Position numbers and translations under genes: made by a program. Below the pieces are notes generated by a model that saw only the letters and a list, made by a program, of their open reading frames with translations, was not told the origin of the DNA and did no database searches. Source: Clostridiales bacterium (GTDB lineage Bacteria > Bacillota > Clostridia > Christensenellales > Aristaeellaceae). Taken from it: a stretch of 64,000 nucleotides of DNA. Shown here in pieces: positions 36,053 through 44,789 of this stretch. Every line of letters begins with the position of its first letter. Position 1 is the first letter of the stretch. The DNA lies in NCBI GenBank assembly GCA_015056365.1, contig SVGM01000005.1, positions 62,001-126,000 of the forward strand, given 5' to 3'.

Positions 36053-37485
36053 TCGCTTTGTGGCTGATTCTGCTCCTGCTGGTGCTGCTGGTTGCCGTGC
36101 TGGTCGTGCGTGCTCTCGCCTTCAAGCCCGCCCGGAAAGCCCCGGTGGAGCCCACTGAATACCCTGTGGACGTAGAAGGTGCGACGGAGCGTTTTCAGCA
36201 ACTGATCCGTTTCCGTACGGTGTCCAATCTGGATCCTGCGCTGGAGGATGCACAGGAATTCACCAAGCTGCAGGACTATCTGCCGGAGGCCTACCCCACT
36301 GTGGCGGCAACCTGCACCCGCGAGATCATCGGACGGCGCGGGCTGCTCTACCACTGGAAGGGTAAGAGAGCAGAGAAGCCCTCTGTGCTGATGGCGCATT
36401 ACGACGTAGTGCCCGTGGAGGAATCGGAATGGGAAGAACCGCCCTTCTCCGGCGTCATTAAGGACGGCGAACTCTGGGGCCGCGGCACCCTGGACACCAA
36501 GGGTACCATGCACGGCATTCTGGAAGCCGCAGAGATGCTGATGAAGCAGGGCTACGTGCCTGAAAACGACGTCTACTTCTCCTTTGGCGGCGATGAAGAA
36601 ATCTTCGGCAACGATACCCCTGCCATTGTGGACGAGCTAGTCCGGCGTGGGATTGAGCCCGCCTTTGTACTGGACGAAGGCGGCGCCATCGTGGAAAATG
36701 TATTCCCTGGAGTGAAAAAGCCCGCTGCGGTGATTGGCATTGCGGAAAAGGGCGCGATCTGTGTGGACGTGGTCGCAAAGGGCAAAGGCGGTCACGCTTC
36801 CGCACCGCCTGCCAGCCAGGCCATGGGACGGCTGGGCAGGGCTCTTCACCGACTGGAGACCCATCCCATGCCCTTTACGCTCACCAAGCCCGCGCTGGAA
36901 ATGTTCGATGTCATGGGCCGGGAAAGCACGTTCCTGTTCCGCCTGATCTTTGCCAACCTCTGGTGCTTTGCACCGTTGCTGAATCTGATCTGCAAAAAGA
37001 GCGGCGGCGAACTGAACGCTCTGGTGCGTACCACCTGCGCCCTGACTCGTGCTCAGGGCTCCAAGGCCTACAATGTGCTGCCCACCCAGGTCAGCGCCGG
37101 TATCAACCTGCGCCTCATCTGCGGCGATACCATCGAAACCGCCATGGAACGCATGCTCAAGATCATCGATGATGACAGCGTTTCCCTGCACTTTGTTTCC
37201 GGCGAGAACGCCTCCAAGATCTCCCAAACCAATGACGAGGCCTGGAACCGCCTGGACAAAGCAATTCAAGCTGCCTATCCCGGCGTGATTGTTTCCCCCT
37301 ATCTGATGCTGGCAGGCAGCGACAGCCGACATTATGCCAAGGTATGCCCTCACGTATTCCGTTTCAGCGGAATGCCCCTGAGCAAGGAACAGCGCGGCCT
37401 GATTCACAACGCCAACGAACGTATCCCCCTCAGCCTGATCAAGGATACCGTTTCCTTCTTCGCCGCAGTGCTGGAACGCTGCTAA
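36049..37485 (+). CDS. Membrane-anchored M20-family metallopeptidase
   Basis: Zinc amidohydrolase or carboxypeptidase of the M20 family, 478 residues. One N-terminal hydrophobic helix (about residues 3-26) anchors it. The metal motifs are MAHYDVVP (about 115-122), RGTLDTKG (about 145-152), and GGDEEIFG (about 180-187, with the catalytic EE). GKGGHASAPP begins the dimerisation domain. It resembles PM20D1-like carboxypeptidases that cleave or form N-acyl amino acids. Whether the catalytic domain faces outside or inside is not settled. It is the last gene of the pdp-DUF5058 run. Confidence 0.88.
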   Translation: MIALWLILLLLVLLVAVLVVRALAFKPARKAPVEPTEYPVDVEGATERFQQLIRFRTVSNLDPALEDAQEFTKLQDYLPEAYPTVAATCTREIIGRRGLLYHWKGKRAEKPSVLMAHYDVVPVEESEWEEPPFSGVIKDGELWGRGTLDTKGTMHGILEAAEMLMKQGYVPENDVYFSFGGDEEIFGNDTPAIVDELVRRGIEPAFVLDEGGAIVENVFPGVKKPAAVIGIAEKGAICVDVVAKGKGGHASAPPASQAMGRLGRALHRLETHPMPFTLTKPALEMFDVMGRESTFLFRLIFANLWCFAPLLNLICKKSGGELNALVRTTCALTRAQGSKAYNVLPTQVSAGINLRLICGDTIETAMERMLKIIDDDSVSLHFVSGENASKISQTNDEAWNRLDKAIQAAYPGVIVSPYLMLAGSDSRHYAKVCPHVFRFSGMPLSKEQRGLIHNANERIPLSLIKDTVSFFAAVLERC

Positions 37486-37685
37486 AGGAGCGAATGTGCT
37501 AAGCCTCCAAGGCTTGTGGCAACGGTTTCTTCTTGCAAGCGGAAAGACTGTGCGGTCGAGTGCCTGGAAACCTATCAGCGCACCTATGCCCTCTTCTTTA
37601 CCACGAGGGTAGGGAACTGGTCAATTCTTTCTCGGAACACGCGCCAGTCCTTTTCGAAGATTTCCGTATGATTTATCAGGAATAA

Positions 37686-37727
37686 CAATCCCCCGGGGTT
37701 CGCAATTAGCGGAAGCCCGGGGGATTG
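37686..37727. repeat. Inverted repeat downstream of the M20 gene
   Basis: CAATCCCCCGGG (37686-37697) pairs perfectly with CCCGGGGGATTG (37716-37727). There is no T run after it on either strand, so it may be a weak terminator or mRNA-stabilising hairpin. Confidence 0.55.
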
Positions 37728-37763
37728 CTATTGGCTGAGTTATGAAGCGGTGCAACCATTGAA

Positions 37764-37791
37764 AAAGGGAACGCCTTTCGGCGTTCCCTTT
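37764..37791. terminator. Terminator of the surface-protein gene
   Basis: Perfect 12-bp stem AAAGGGAACGCC/GGCGTTCCCTTT with a TTTC loop, followed on the minus strand by T-rich sequence. Confidence 0.85.
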
Positions 37792-37803
37792 GTGATTTGT
37801 TCA

Positions 37804-40800
37804 TTACGGAAGCTGGAGCTTCAGGTCACGGGTAATGGTCTCAGTGCCATTGGTGGCAGTGATGGTGATGACCTGACCAGCCAGGAGCTGTGCGTCAGCC
37901 AGGTTCGTTACGGAGACCACCAGGGTGTCCGTGCCGGAACCGGAGATGCTCAGACCGCTCATGCTGGCGGGGCTGGCGGTAAGGGTGAACGCCGCCTCAG
38001 TGGTTTTCACCTTGAAGGACTTGCTGTTGCCTTCTTCCAGCGCGAAGGTGGAGGAACCGGTCATACGGGAACCAACCACCTGCACCGTCTTGCTGGCGCT
38101 TACGCTACTGTCCACAGAGGAAGTAGCAGTAACGGTAATGGTATCACCAGGTTCTGCGCCAGTAGGCGTTAGGAGACCATCAGCAGAGATGCGGTTGCTG
38201 TTAGAAGACGACCAAGTGACGCCGCCTTCGCTGGCGCTGGCAGAGAACTGCGCCTTAGCGCCGCCGTAGGTGACGCTGTCCGGGCCACTGAGGGAAACCG
38301 TGATCTCACCGGGAGCAGCCGCTTCCACCACGGTGACGTTCACCTTGGCGCTGACCGAAGTATCTTCCTTCGCCACGGCAACAACGGTGATCACGTCGCC
38401 CACCTTAACGCTGCCGGCGTTCAGCAGGCCGTTGGAGTCGATGGTGGCTTCGTTCGTGGAAACGCTCCACATGACGCCGCCCTTGGAGACCTGCACAGCG
38501 AACTGAGCAGTGCCGCCGACCTTCACGGTAGAGGGCATCTTGGTGAACTCCAGAGTCACAGCATCGCTGGAGGCGGAGCCGCTGTTCTCGGTGCCGCCGT
38601 TTTCGGTGCCACCGGTCTCGCCATCCACCACGGGTTCGTCCTCGCCGTTGAGGAGCTGGATGTTCAGTGTACGGGTTGCCACAACGTCACTGCCCTTGTA
38701 GGCGGTTGCGGTGACCTTCAGCTGCTTGTTGGTGGAAACTGCCTCGGTGGCGTCGATGAGCAGCATGGTCGCATCCTGATCGGTCACAGTCAGCTTAGTG
38801 CCGCTGGCAACAGCGTTGCCCAGCTTCCACTCCCAGGTGATGACGCCCAGGTCGCCGGCCCAGTTGCGCAGGACAGCCTGCAGGCTGACTTCCATCTCGG
38901 TCTTGCCATCCATGACAACGCTGGTTCTGCCGGCGCTGATCTTGACGCGGGGGCTGTTGTCCTCGCTGAACTTGACCTTCAGGACAGCCTTATCGTCCGT
39001 TGTGTTGACGGTATCGATGGAAGTGATCGCAGCGGTATCAGCGCCTTCCACGGTGAAGAACTGCGTGGGCAGACCGGTGAAGGCGTATCCAGCCTTGGCA
39101 CGGAGCACCACAGTAGCAGTTTCGGGGTTGTTGAACTTATAGCGGACGGTGTACTGAGCAGTTTCATCGCCATAGACGTAGCTGCTGAACGCCTCATCCT
39201 CAGCATCGGGCACATACACTCCCATGATGTGGTTCAGCGTGACCATCTGCGTCGGGGCGGTGTCGAAGATGATCTCCCACTGATTATCAGTGATCTTGCT
39301 CATGACTGCGCCGTCATAGGAGAAGATCGCGTCGGTCAGACGGTAGCCGGAACCGGGCGTAATGGTAAGGGTTGCAACATAGCTGGCGTTGGGCTTGAAG
39401 CAGCCGTACTGATCCAGCGTATCTCCAGACCATTCAACCGTAGCGGAGTACAGGGTCTTGTCGCCATCCTTGGCAGTCCAGCCGCCGGTGGGCTTCTGAC
39501 CGGCAACCGCCTTGGGCAGATAAGCCTTCACATCCTGCTTCAGGGTTGCCAGGTTGGCAATGGGCAGGGACACCATCTCGCGCACCACATCCACATCGGT
39601 GTTGTTGTACGCAGTGTGAGCGGGGATCGTTACCTTCAGACCGACCTGCTTACCAATGTTGGCGTCGCTGGTCAGCGTCAAGGTAGGCGTATTGGCGACG
39701 CCAATGCCGTCGATGATCCACAGGTACTGGGCCACGGAAGCGGCGCTGGCGGGGGTCAGAACAGCTTCCAGCGTCTGGCCGACCATGGGCGCAACGCCAG
39801 CAGCGTTCTTGCCATTCTCGGTAATAATGATGGCAGCAGCATCAAGCTTGCCAAACTCGCGAACCGCACTGGTCTCAGCGCTGGTAGCGGTACCGATATA
39901 GCCGTTGCCGGCATTGGCCTGAACGGTAATGGTCTTGCCAACGTCGGTGGCAGCTACCTTATAGGTATTGCCGCCCATATTACCGTTAGCAGCCTGGACA
40001 ATCAGGCCATCCACGCGCCAGATGTAGGTCAGAGACTGCTGGTCCTGAACGGCATCCAGATTGACCGGAGAGAGAGTAACGGACAGAACGTCATCCACCA
40101 CGGGAGCGGTGTTGTTGATCTCCACCATGGTGAGCTTGTTGGGGTTGGTATAGGAAACCTTGGTTTCCGCTTCAACCGTTCCGCCATAGATGCCGGTACC
40201 GGTAGCCTTGACCTTGATGGTCTTGCCATTGTCGGTTTCGGACATGACGTAGATGGAATTGGTGTAGGCGGGCTGCTCCACGCCGTTAACCAGCCAGACA
40301 TAGTCGGCGGTGGCATTGACAGGAACGATATCGGCAAAGACAAATTCGCCGGAAACGGTCAGCGCGACAGACTCAAGGTTGTCCGCAGTGATGCGCTCAG
40401 TCTTGCCGGTGGTTTTGGTGCCCGTATAAGGAGCCTGGGCTTCCACCGTCAGCTGAATGCTCTTGCCCAGATCCTTGGAGGTAACGGTGTAGCTTGCGCC
40501 AGTGCCCAAAACCTTGCCGTCGTCAGCCTTCCAAGTGTACTTGGCGTTGATGGCAACGGGGTTGGTGGTAGCGGTCAGCACGGTACCCACCTTGGGGGTG
40601 GTGGTGTTGAGCTTAACGGAGATCAACTGCTTGTCGCTGATGACAGCATTGGTCATATCGCTGACGGCAGTACCGTTGGTGTCACCGGTACCCTTCACCT
40701 TCACCTGGATCTGCTTGCCCAGGTCCTCAGCCATGACCGTGTAGGTGGCGTTGTTGCCCTTTTCCACGCCGGCGACCAGCCAGGTATAGCTGACCATAGC

Positions 40801-41679
40801 AGAAGAAGGCACCACAACAGCGCTGAGCGTATCGCCCACAACGGGGTTGGTCTTGCTCAGAGAAACGGCGGTCACATTTTCAGCCTTGACCACAGGGGTC
40901 TTGGTCTTATAGCTGGCGCTGCCGCTATAGCTGCCGGTACCCTTGACGGTCAGCTTCAGGTAGCATCCCACGTCCTTATCGGTAACGGTATAGGTAGCAC
41001 CGTTGCCTACTTCTTCCTGGGTGGTACCGTCAGCGGAATAACGCACCCACTGATAGGTCACCGTAGCGCCTTCGGGGGTAACGATGGCAGTCAGCACATC
41101 GCCCACAGCCGGGTTGGCATAGTTCAGCGCCACGCCGGTGATCTTGGTTGTCACAGGAGTGCTGGGGCTGGTAACGGTGCCGTCCTCGCCCAGCTGCAGG
41201 TAGCGGGTCATCATATAGCCGACGCTGTTGCCGATGCGAATCTTGCACCAGTCGCTGCCGTACTCCAGAATATCCACAACCGTACCCGCGGCATAGAGAT
41301 CCAGACGGGTTCCGTTGGGCTTGGAGCGCAGCCAAACGCGCAGGCCGTTGTCGCTGATGACAATGGTCTGGCCGATGGCGCTGCCACTGCTACTGGCGCT
41401 GCCGCCCATAACCAGGTACTGGTTCATCATCCAGCCCACGGTGGTGCCGATCTGCAGCTGAGACCAGGCAGCGCTCTGCTGCAGCACGGTAACCACCGTG
41501 CCCGCAGGATAGGTACGAATAGAGCTATAGCCAGTGCTGGGGCCTTCGCGAAGTCGAACCCCGTATTGGTTGGGGCTGACAACGGTCGCGTACTGCTCCG
41601 CAACCGCGGTGCTGGCCGTCAGCGTAACCATGCTGAACAGCATTGCCGCAGTCAGAAGAATGGCAATCAAGCGTTTCAT
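37804..41679 (-). CDS. Large secreted protein with two SH3-like and multiple Ig-like repeats
   Basis: Predicted secreted surface protein, 1,291 residues. A signal peptide (residues 1-26, hydrophobic core then ASTAVA) is followed by two bacterial SH3-like domains (about 28-90 and 100-165), which often bind cell wall. Then come about six Ig-like repeats of roughly 85 residues, with a shared pattern PxVGDxLxAxVxP...YxW...TYTVxxxDxGKxIxVxVxGTG (about 175-700), less regular beta-rich domains (about 700-1000), an acidic Gly/Glu/Asn linker (near 1040) and two Big-type domains (about 1055-1215). There is no LPxTG motif. It is probably an adhesin or wall-bound scaffold. The ATG at 41679 has GGAGGG 8 bases upstream. 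Confidence 0.85.
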   Translation of the reverse strand: MKRLIAILLTAAMLFSMVTLTASTAVAEQYATVVSPNQYGVRLREGPSTGYSSIRTYPAGTVVTVLQQSAAWSQLQIGTTVGWMMNQYLVMGGSASSSGSAIGQTIVISDNGLRVWLRSKPNGTRLDLYAAGTVVDILEYGSDWCKIRIGNSVGYMMTRYLQLGEDGTVTSPSTPVTTKITGVALNYANPAVGDVLTAIVTPEGATVTYQWVRYSADGTTQEEVGNGATYTVTDKDVGCYLKLTVKGTGSYSGSASYKTKTPVVKAENVTAVSLSKTNPVVGDTLSAVVVPSSAMVSYTWLVAGVEKGNNATYTVMAEDLGKQIQVKVKGTGDTNGTAVSDMTNAVISDKQLISVKLNTTTPKVGTVLTATTNPVAINAKYTWKADDGKVLGTGASYTVTSKDLGKSIQLTVEAQAPYTGTKTTGKTERITADNLESVALTVSGEFVFADIVPVNATADYVWLVNGVEQPAYTNSIYVMSETDNGKTIKVKATGTGIYGGTVEAETKVSYTNPNKLTMVEINNTAPVVDDVLSVTLSPVNLDAVQDQQSLTYIWRVDGLIVQAANGNMGGNTYKVAATDVGKTITVQANAGNGYIGTATSAETSAVREFGKLDAAAIIITENGKNAAGVAPMVGQTLEAVLTPASAASVAQYLWIIDGIGVANTPTLTLTSDANIGKQVGLKVTIPAHTAYNNTDVDVVREMVSLPIANLATLKQDVKAYLPKAVAGQKPTGGWTAKDGDKTLYSATVEWSGDTLDQYGCFKPNASYVATLTITPGSGYRLTDAIFSYDGAVMSKITDNQWEIIFDTAPTQMVTLNHIMGVYVPDAEDEAFSSYVYGDETAQYTVRYKFNNPETATVVLRAKAGYAFTGLPTQFFTVEGADTAAITSIDTVNTTDDKAVLKVKFSEDNSPRVKISAGRTSVVMDGKTEMEVSLQAVLRNWAGDLGVITWEWKLGNAVASGTKLTVTDQDATMLLIDATEAVSTNKQLKVTATAYKGSDVVATRTLNIQLLNGEDEPVVDGETGGTENGGTENSGSASSDAVTLEFTKMPSTVKVGGTAQFAVQVSKGGVMWSVSTNEATIDSNGLLNAGSVKVGDVITVVAVAKEDTSVSAKVNVTVVEAAAPGEITVSLSGPDSVTYGGAKAQFSASASEGGVTWSSSNSNRISADGLLTPTGAEPGDTITVTATSSVDSSVSASKTVQVVGSRMTGSSTFALEEGNSKSFKVKTTEAAFTLTASPASMSGLSISGSGTDTLVVSVTNLADAQLLAGQVITITATNGTETITRDLKLQLP

Positions 41680-41765
41680 GCAAAAATCCCTCCGTTGCAC
41701 CAAGTATTACTGCATACTGCTTAGAGAACAGACAGTATGGAGTCGTACAGTGTTATCCATTCCGC

Positions 41766-41794
41766 ATTATACCGAAGATAAGAAAATTTGTAAA
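41766..41794 (-). promoter_or_regulatory. Sigma-A type promoter of the surface-protein gene
   Basis: Minus-strand TTTACA (41794-41789), a 17-base spacer and a perfect TATAAT (41771-41766), about 87 bases before the start codon. The rest of the gap 41795-42025 is AT-rich with no gene I can support; a short imperfect hairpin (TTTCTTCCC/GGGAAAGAAA near 41933-41958) lies near the MATE gene end. Confidence 0.7.
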
Positions 41795-42025
41795 GTGTTT
41801 TGACTGAATTTGTTCAAAAAAATGATACATTTTTGTAACGATTTGTCGCGAAGTGTTATCATTCTTGGACTTTACAGCCTCTTTTACCAAAAATTCTAAT
41901 ACTCGGCTTTCATAAAACGAATCATCTTTCCTGTTTCTTCCCCCATTTGGGAAAGAAAACATTCACGATCGCTTCCTTATTGACCGAACCTTCTGCACAA
42001 ACTGCAGATTCATCAGCCGCCTTTG

Positions 42026-43420
42026 TTATTCCGCCTGCATTTCCTTCTCTTCCTCCAGCCTGCGGAACTCACGCAGGACGCCCAGCGCAATCGGCAGTGC
42101 AAGGAAGAAACTAAGCAGATCCGCCACGGCCTGACTCATCTGCACCCCTAACAGGCCCAAAAGCCAGCTCAGCAACAGCACCGTAGGAATGAAAAACAAT
42201 CCCTGACGGGCGGCAGCCAGCAGCGTTGCCTTGCCCGCCATGCCGATGGTTTGCAGCATCATATTGGAAATGATGACAAAAGAGAACAGCGGCCAGAAGA
42301 TGCACTGCAAGCGCAAAGACAGCGCACCGATCTCGTTGACCTCGGGGTTGCCCTTGATCAGCAAGCCGATGATCTGTGGCGCAAAAATCATGCCGATGAT
42401 GGCAACCACCAGCAATACGACAAAGCACAGTTTGACACAGAACCAGAAGGCTTCCCGGACGCGGCCGTAGCGCTTTGCACCGTAATTGAAGCCACAGATG
42501 GGCTGGAAGCCCTGTCCGAAGCCGATCACAGCGGAACCGCCGGTCATCATCACGCGTCCCACGATGCTCATGGCGGCAATCGCAGGATCTCCATACGCAC
42601 CGGCTGCTGTGTTCAGGCAAATGGTAGCCACGCTGGCCAAAGCCTGCCGCGCAAGCGACGGGACGCCACCCCGGAAAATCTCCTTGAAATTCTGAAAGGA
42701 CGGGCTGTAATTGCGAAGACGGATGGGGATATTCCCCTTGCGGCGGGTCATGGCAAGCAAGATGGCAAAACCCACTGCTTGGCTGATGGAGGTAGCCAGC
42801 GCAGCGCCGCTGACCCCCATGCCAAGGCCGAAAATGAAGATGGGATCCAATACCACATTCAGCAACGCGCCGGAGGTAACGCCCACCATGCCGTAGAAGG
42901 CGCTGCCCTGGAAACGCAGCTGGTTATTGACCACCAGCTGTGAGATCAGGAAAGGTGCGCCGGGCATCAGGTACAGCAGGTATTCCCGGGCATAAGGCGC
43001 GATGGTTTCCGTGGCGCCCAGGAGACCGCACAGCTGCGACGGAAGCAGCAGGCCCACCATCATAATCAGCACGCCCACCAGGAACGCCGAGAAAAAGCCT
43101 GTTGCGGCCAGTTTTTCCGCATCGTCCACCTTGCCGGCGCCCAATGCACGGGACATGAAGTTGCCCGTGCCGTGCCCAAACATAAAGCCAACGGCCTGCA
43201 TCAAAGACATCACTGGAAAAATGACGCCCACAGCGCCAGAAGCGCTGGCAGAGCCAATCTGTCCTACAAAGTAGGTATCGGCCATATTATAAAACGAGCT
43301 GATCAGCATGCTGATGATGGCAGGAGTCGCAAGCGTCAGCACCAGCTTGGGCAGCGGCGTTTCTGTCATGTAGCGAAGTTTTTCTTCGTGATTCATGGCC
43401 TTTGCCACGGTAACCGTCAT
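42026..43420 (-). CDS. MATE-family multidrug and toxin extrusion transporter
   Basis: Cation-driven efflux transporter, 464 residues with twelve predicted membrane segments arranged as two similar halves. Family features are LVLTLATPAIISMLISSFYNMADTYFVGQIG at the N-terminus and the middle GGVPSLARQALASVA with GFGQGFQPICGFNYGAKRYGRVREA (read in parts). The substrate cannot be read from sequence. The ATG at 43420 has AAAGGA 8 bases upstream. It is divergent from hpf, and the space between contains a palindrome and two sigma-H-like promoters. Confidence 0.92.
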   Translation of the reverse strand: MTVTVAKAMNHEEKLRYMTETPLPKLVLTLATPAIISMLISSFYNMADTYFVGQIGSASASGAVGVIFPVMSLMQAVGFMFGHGTGNFMSRALGAGKVDDAEKLAATGFFSAFLVGVLIMMVGLLLPSQLCGLLGATETIAPYAREYLLYLMPGAPFLISQLVVNNQLRFQGSAFYGMVGVTSGALLNVVLDPIFIFGLGMGVSGAALATSISQAVGFAILLAMTRRKGNIPIRLRNYSPSFQNFKEIFRGGVPSLARQALASVATICLNTAAGAYGDPAIAAMSIVGRVMMTGGSAVIGFGQGFQPICGFNYGAKRYGRVREAFWFCVKLCFVVLLVVAIIGMIFAPQIIGLLIKGNPEVNEIGALSLRLQCIFWPLFSFVIISNMMLQTIGMAGKATLLAAARQGLFFIPTVLLLSWLLGLLGVQMSQAVADLLSFFLALPIALGVLREFRRLEEEKEMQAE

Positions 43421-43509
43421 CCTCTCTATCCTTTTGATCTATCCTGTATCGTCACGCCGGTTTCCCCCGGCTCTTTTTTCCGTTGTTTTTTCAATCAAAG
43501 CATGATACA

Positions 43510-43537
43510 TTTCGATTTTTGGTGTTCCTTTTCCTGC
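43510..43537 (-). promoter_or_regulatory. Sigma-H-like promoter towards the MATE gene
   Basis: Minus strand: GCAGGAAAA (43537-43529), a 12-base gap, ATCGAAA (43516-43510) followed by TGTAT. This closely fits the Bacillus sigma-H consensus RnAGGAwWW, 11-12 bases, RnnGAAT, with one mismatch in the last position. Confidence 0.4.
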
Positions 43538-43587
43538 CCGTACCACAGGAAAAGAACAAAAGGCTTTCTCCATCAACAGCGCAAAAA

Positions 43588-43610
43588 TGACAAAGTTGTG
43601 AACTCTGTCA
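43588..43610. promoter_or_regulatory. 23-bp palindromic operator-like site
   Basis: TGACA-n-AGTT-GTG-AACT-n-TGTCA: two 9-base arms matched around a 3-base centre, between the divergent MATE and hpf genes. Size and symmetry fit a dimeric TetR- or MarR-type repressor. No regulator gene is adjacent. Confidence 0.5.
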
Positions 43611-43627
43611 AAAAGTCCTTCGGCTTT

Positions 43628-43654
43628 GCAGGAAAACACGCCCCGGCGTCGAAA
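43628..43654 (+). promoter_or_regulatory. Sigma-H-like promoter of hpf
   Basis: GCAGGAAAA (43628-43636), an 11-base gap and GTCGAAA (43648-43654) followed by TGTAT. In Bacillus the hpf orthologue is under stress and sigma-H control, which makes the match credible. About 150 bases of leader follow, with no further gene. Confidence 0.45.
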
Positions 43655-43804
43655 TGTATGAATACAAAGACAGAAGGAAACAATTTGACTGACTCTCTTC
43701 CCCAGCCTGCCCCATTGTATTTGAAAGGAGCGTGGTTCCGTTGGCGAAGTCTGTTTCGTGTTCCTCCAAAAACGAAAACCACCAGCAAAGGAGTTGCCAT
43801 CAGT

Positions 43805-44344
43805 ATGAAGACAACCATTACCGCTAAAAACATGACCGTCAGCAATGGTGTAAACGATCGTATTATGAAGAAAACCGGTAAGATGGAGCGTTATTTTTCG
43901 CCTGACACCGAGATGATCGTTCGCCTGACCAAGGAAAAGAACAACCGCCGCAAGTGCGAAATCACCGTTCCCTTTGAAGGCGTGGTACTTCGCGCCGAAG
44001 CCGCCACCGAAGACAACCTCTACGTCAGCATCGATCAGGCGCTGGCCAAGCTGGAACGCCAGCTGCACAAACATCGCACCAAGCTGGGCAAGCGCCTCCG
44101 CGAGGACGCTTTCAAGGCTGCCGATATGGAATATTTCGAGGAACCCGCCCACGCCGAGCCCACCCTGAAGGTGGTCAAACACAAGACGTTCCCGGTTCGC
44201 CCCATGAGCGTGGAAGACGCCATTATGCAGATGGAACTGCTGGGCCACGACTTCTTCGCCTTTGTGAATGTGGATACCGACCGCACCAACATCCTCTATC
44301 TGCGCAAGGATGGCGACCTGGGCCTGCTGGAGCCCGAGGCATAA
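43805..44344 (+). CDS. hpf: Ribosome hibernation promoting factor (long form)
   Basis: Binds 30S subunits and dimerises ribosomes into inactive 100S particles in stationary phase. It has 179 residues. The N-terminal S30AE domain (about 1-100) is followed by a linker and the C-terminal dimerisation domain, with the family stretch KTFPVRPMSVEDAIMQMELLGHDFFAF (about 128-154). I chose the ATG at 43805; AAAGGAG lies 11 bases upstream. The open frame continues upstream without family similarity. Confidence 0.95.
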   Translation: MKTTITAKNMTVSNGVNDRIMKKTGKMERYFSPDTEMIVRLTKEKNNRRKCEITVPFEGVVLRAEAATEDNLYVSIDQALAKLERQLHKHRTKLGKRLREDAFKAADMEYFEEPAHAEPTLKVVKHKTFPVRPMSVEDAIMQMELLGHDFFAFVNVDTDRTNILYLRKDGDLGLLEPEA

Positions 44345-44450
44345 AGCGGCTAAAATAGAATGAATTTGGGGTCGCCGCTTTTGCGGCGACCCCGTTTTGA
44401 CGTGTGAAAAAGGCACCGTCCATTACGACGGTACCTTTTTTCGTTTTTTC

Positions 44451-44780
44451 TTACGCTTTCATAAAACAAAGCACTATGCTCTCGTCGTTCACTTTGTACC
44501 AGGATTCCAGCACAGCATCCGCGCTCAGGCAGTACTTGCGCCCGCTGGTTCCGTTGCCCAAGGTGAAGATATAGGTAAAGCCGTAGGCAGCGTCGTAATT
44601 ATGCAGAGACCAAGTTTCTATAGAAACCGGGAGGAGGTGACTCAAGGCATTGTTGACCGTGTATGTTCCATCCTCCAGAACTGCTATGCTGTACTCGGCA
44701 GTTTCCACCCGATTGTCTCCCTTTCCCATATGGTTCGAAGTCCAGGTGCCAACCAGCTTTTCCTTCCACATTGGAAACAT
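44451..44780 (-). pseudogene. Detached fourth domain of the adjacent repeat lipoprotein
   Basis: A 109-residue frame beginning MFPMWKEKLVGTWTS, similar to the C-terminal beta domains of the lipoprotein upstream (RQLIGTWTSLNV; LEDGTYTVNNA beside LEDGTFVINDA). It lies in the same reading frame as that gene, separated only by one TAA stop (44792-44790). It has no signal peptide and only a weak AAGGAA close to its first ATG. The simplest reading is a C-terminal domain cut off by a nonsense mutation (GAA to TAA would restore it). Independent translation or read-through is possible. Confidence 0.55.
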
Positions 44781-44789
44781 TTCCTTGTC

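Larger units (their letters stand above)
37486..37803. other. Intergenic region, no convincing gene
   Basis: About 320 bases between the M20 peptidase gene and the convergent surface-protein gene. It holds two inverted repeats, described separately (37686-37727 and 37764-37791). The first 200 bases contain only short open frames; one reads through a Cys-containing stretch (KRKDCAVECLETYQ) but lacks a good start, so I do not call it. Confidence 0.5.

Noticed and set aside
37486-37690. Possible remnant of a small Cys-containing protein (KRKDCAVECLETYQ)
   Set aside because: It has no proper start and no supporting context; it could be chance.
39229-41724. 831-codon open frame on the plus strand opposite the surface protein gene
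   Set aside because: It is a mirror of a gene with biased codons: composition is His/Gly/Gln-rich, there is no ribosome binding site, and the minus-strand protein has a signal peptide and domains.
41753-41962. 69-codon minus-strand open frame between the surface protein and MATE genes
   Set aside because: It overlaps the surface-protein promoter, lacks a ribosome binding site and resembles nothing known.
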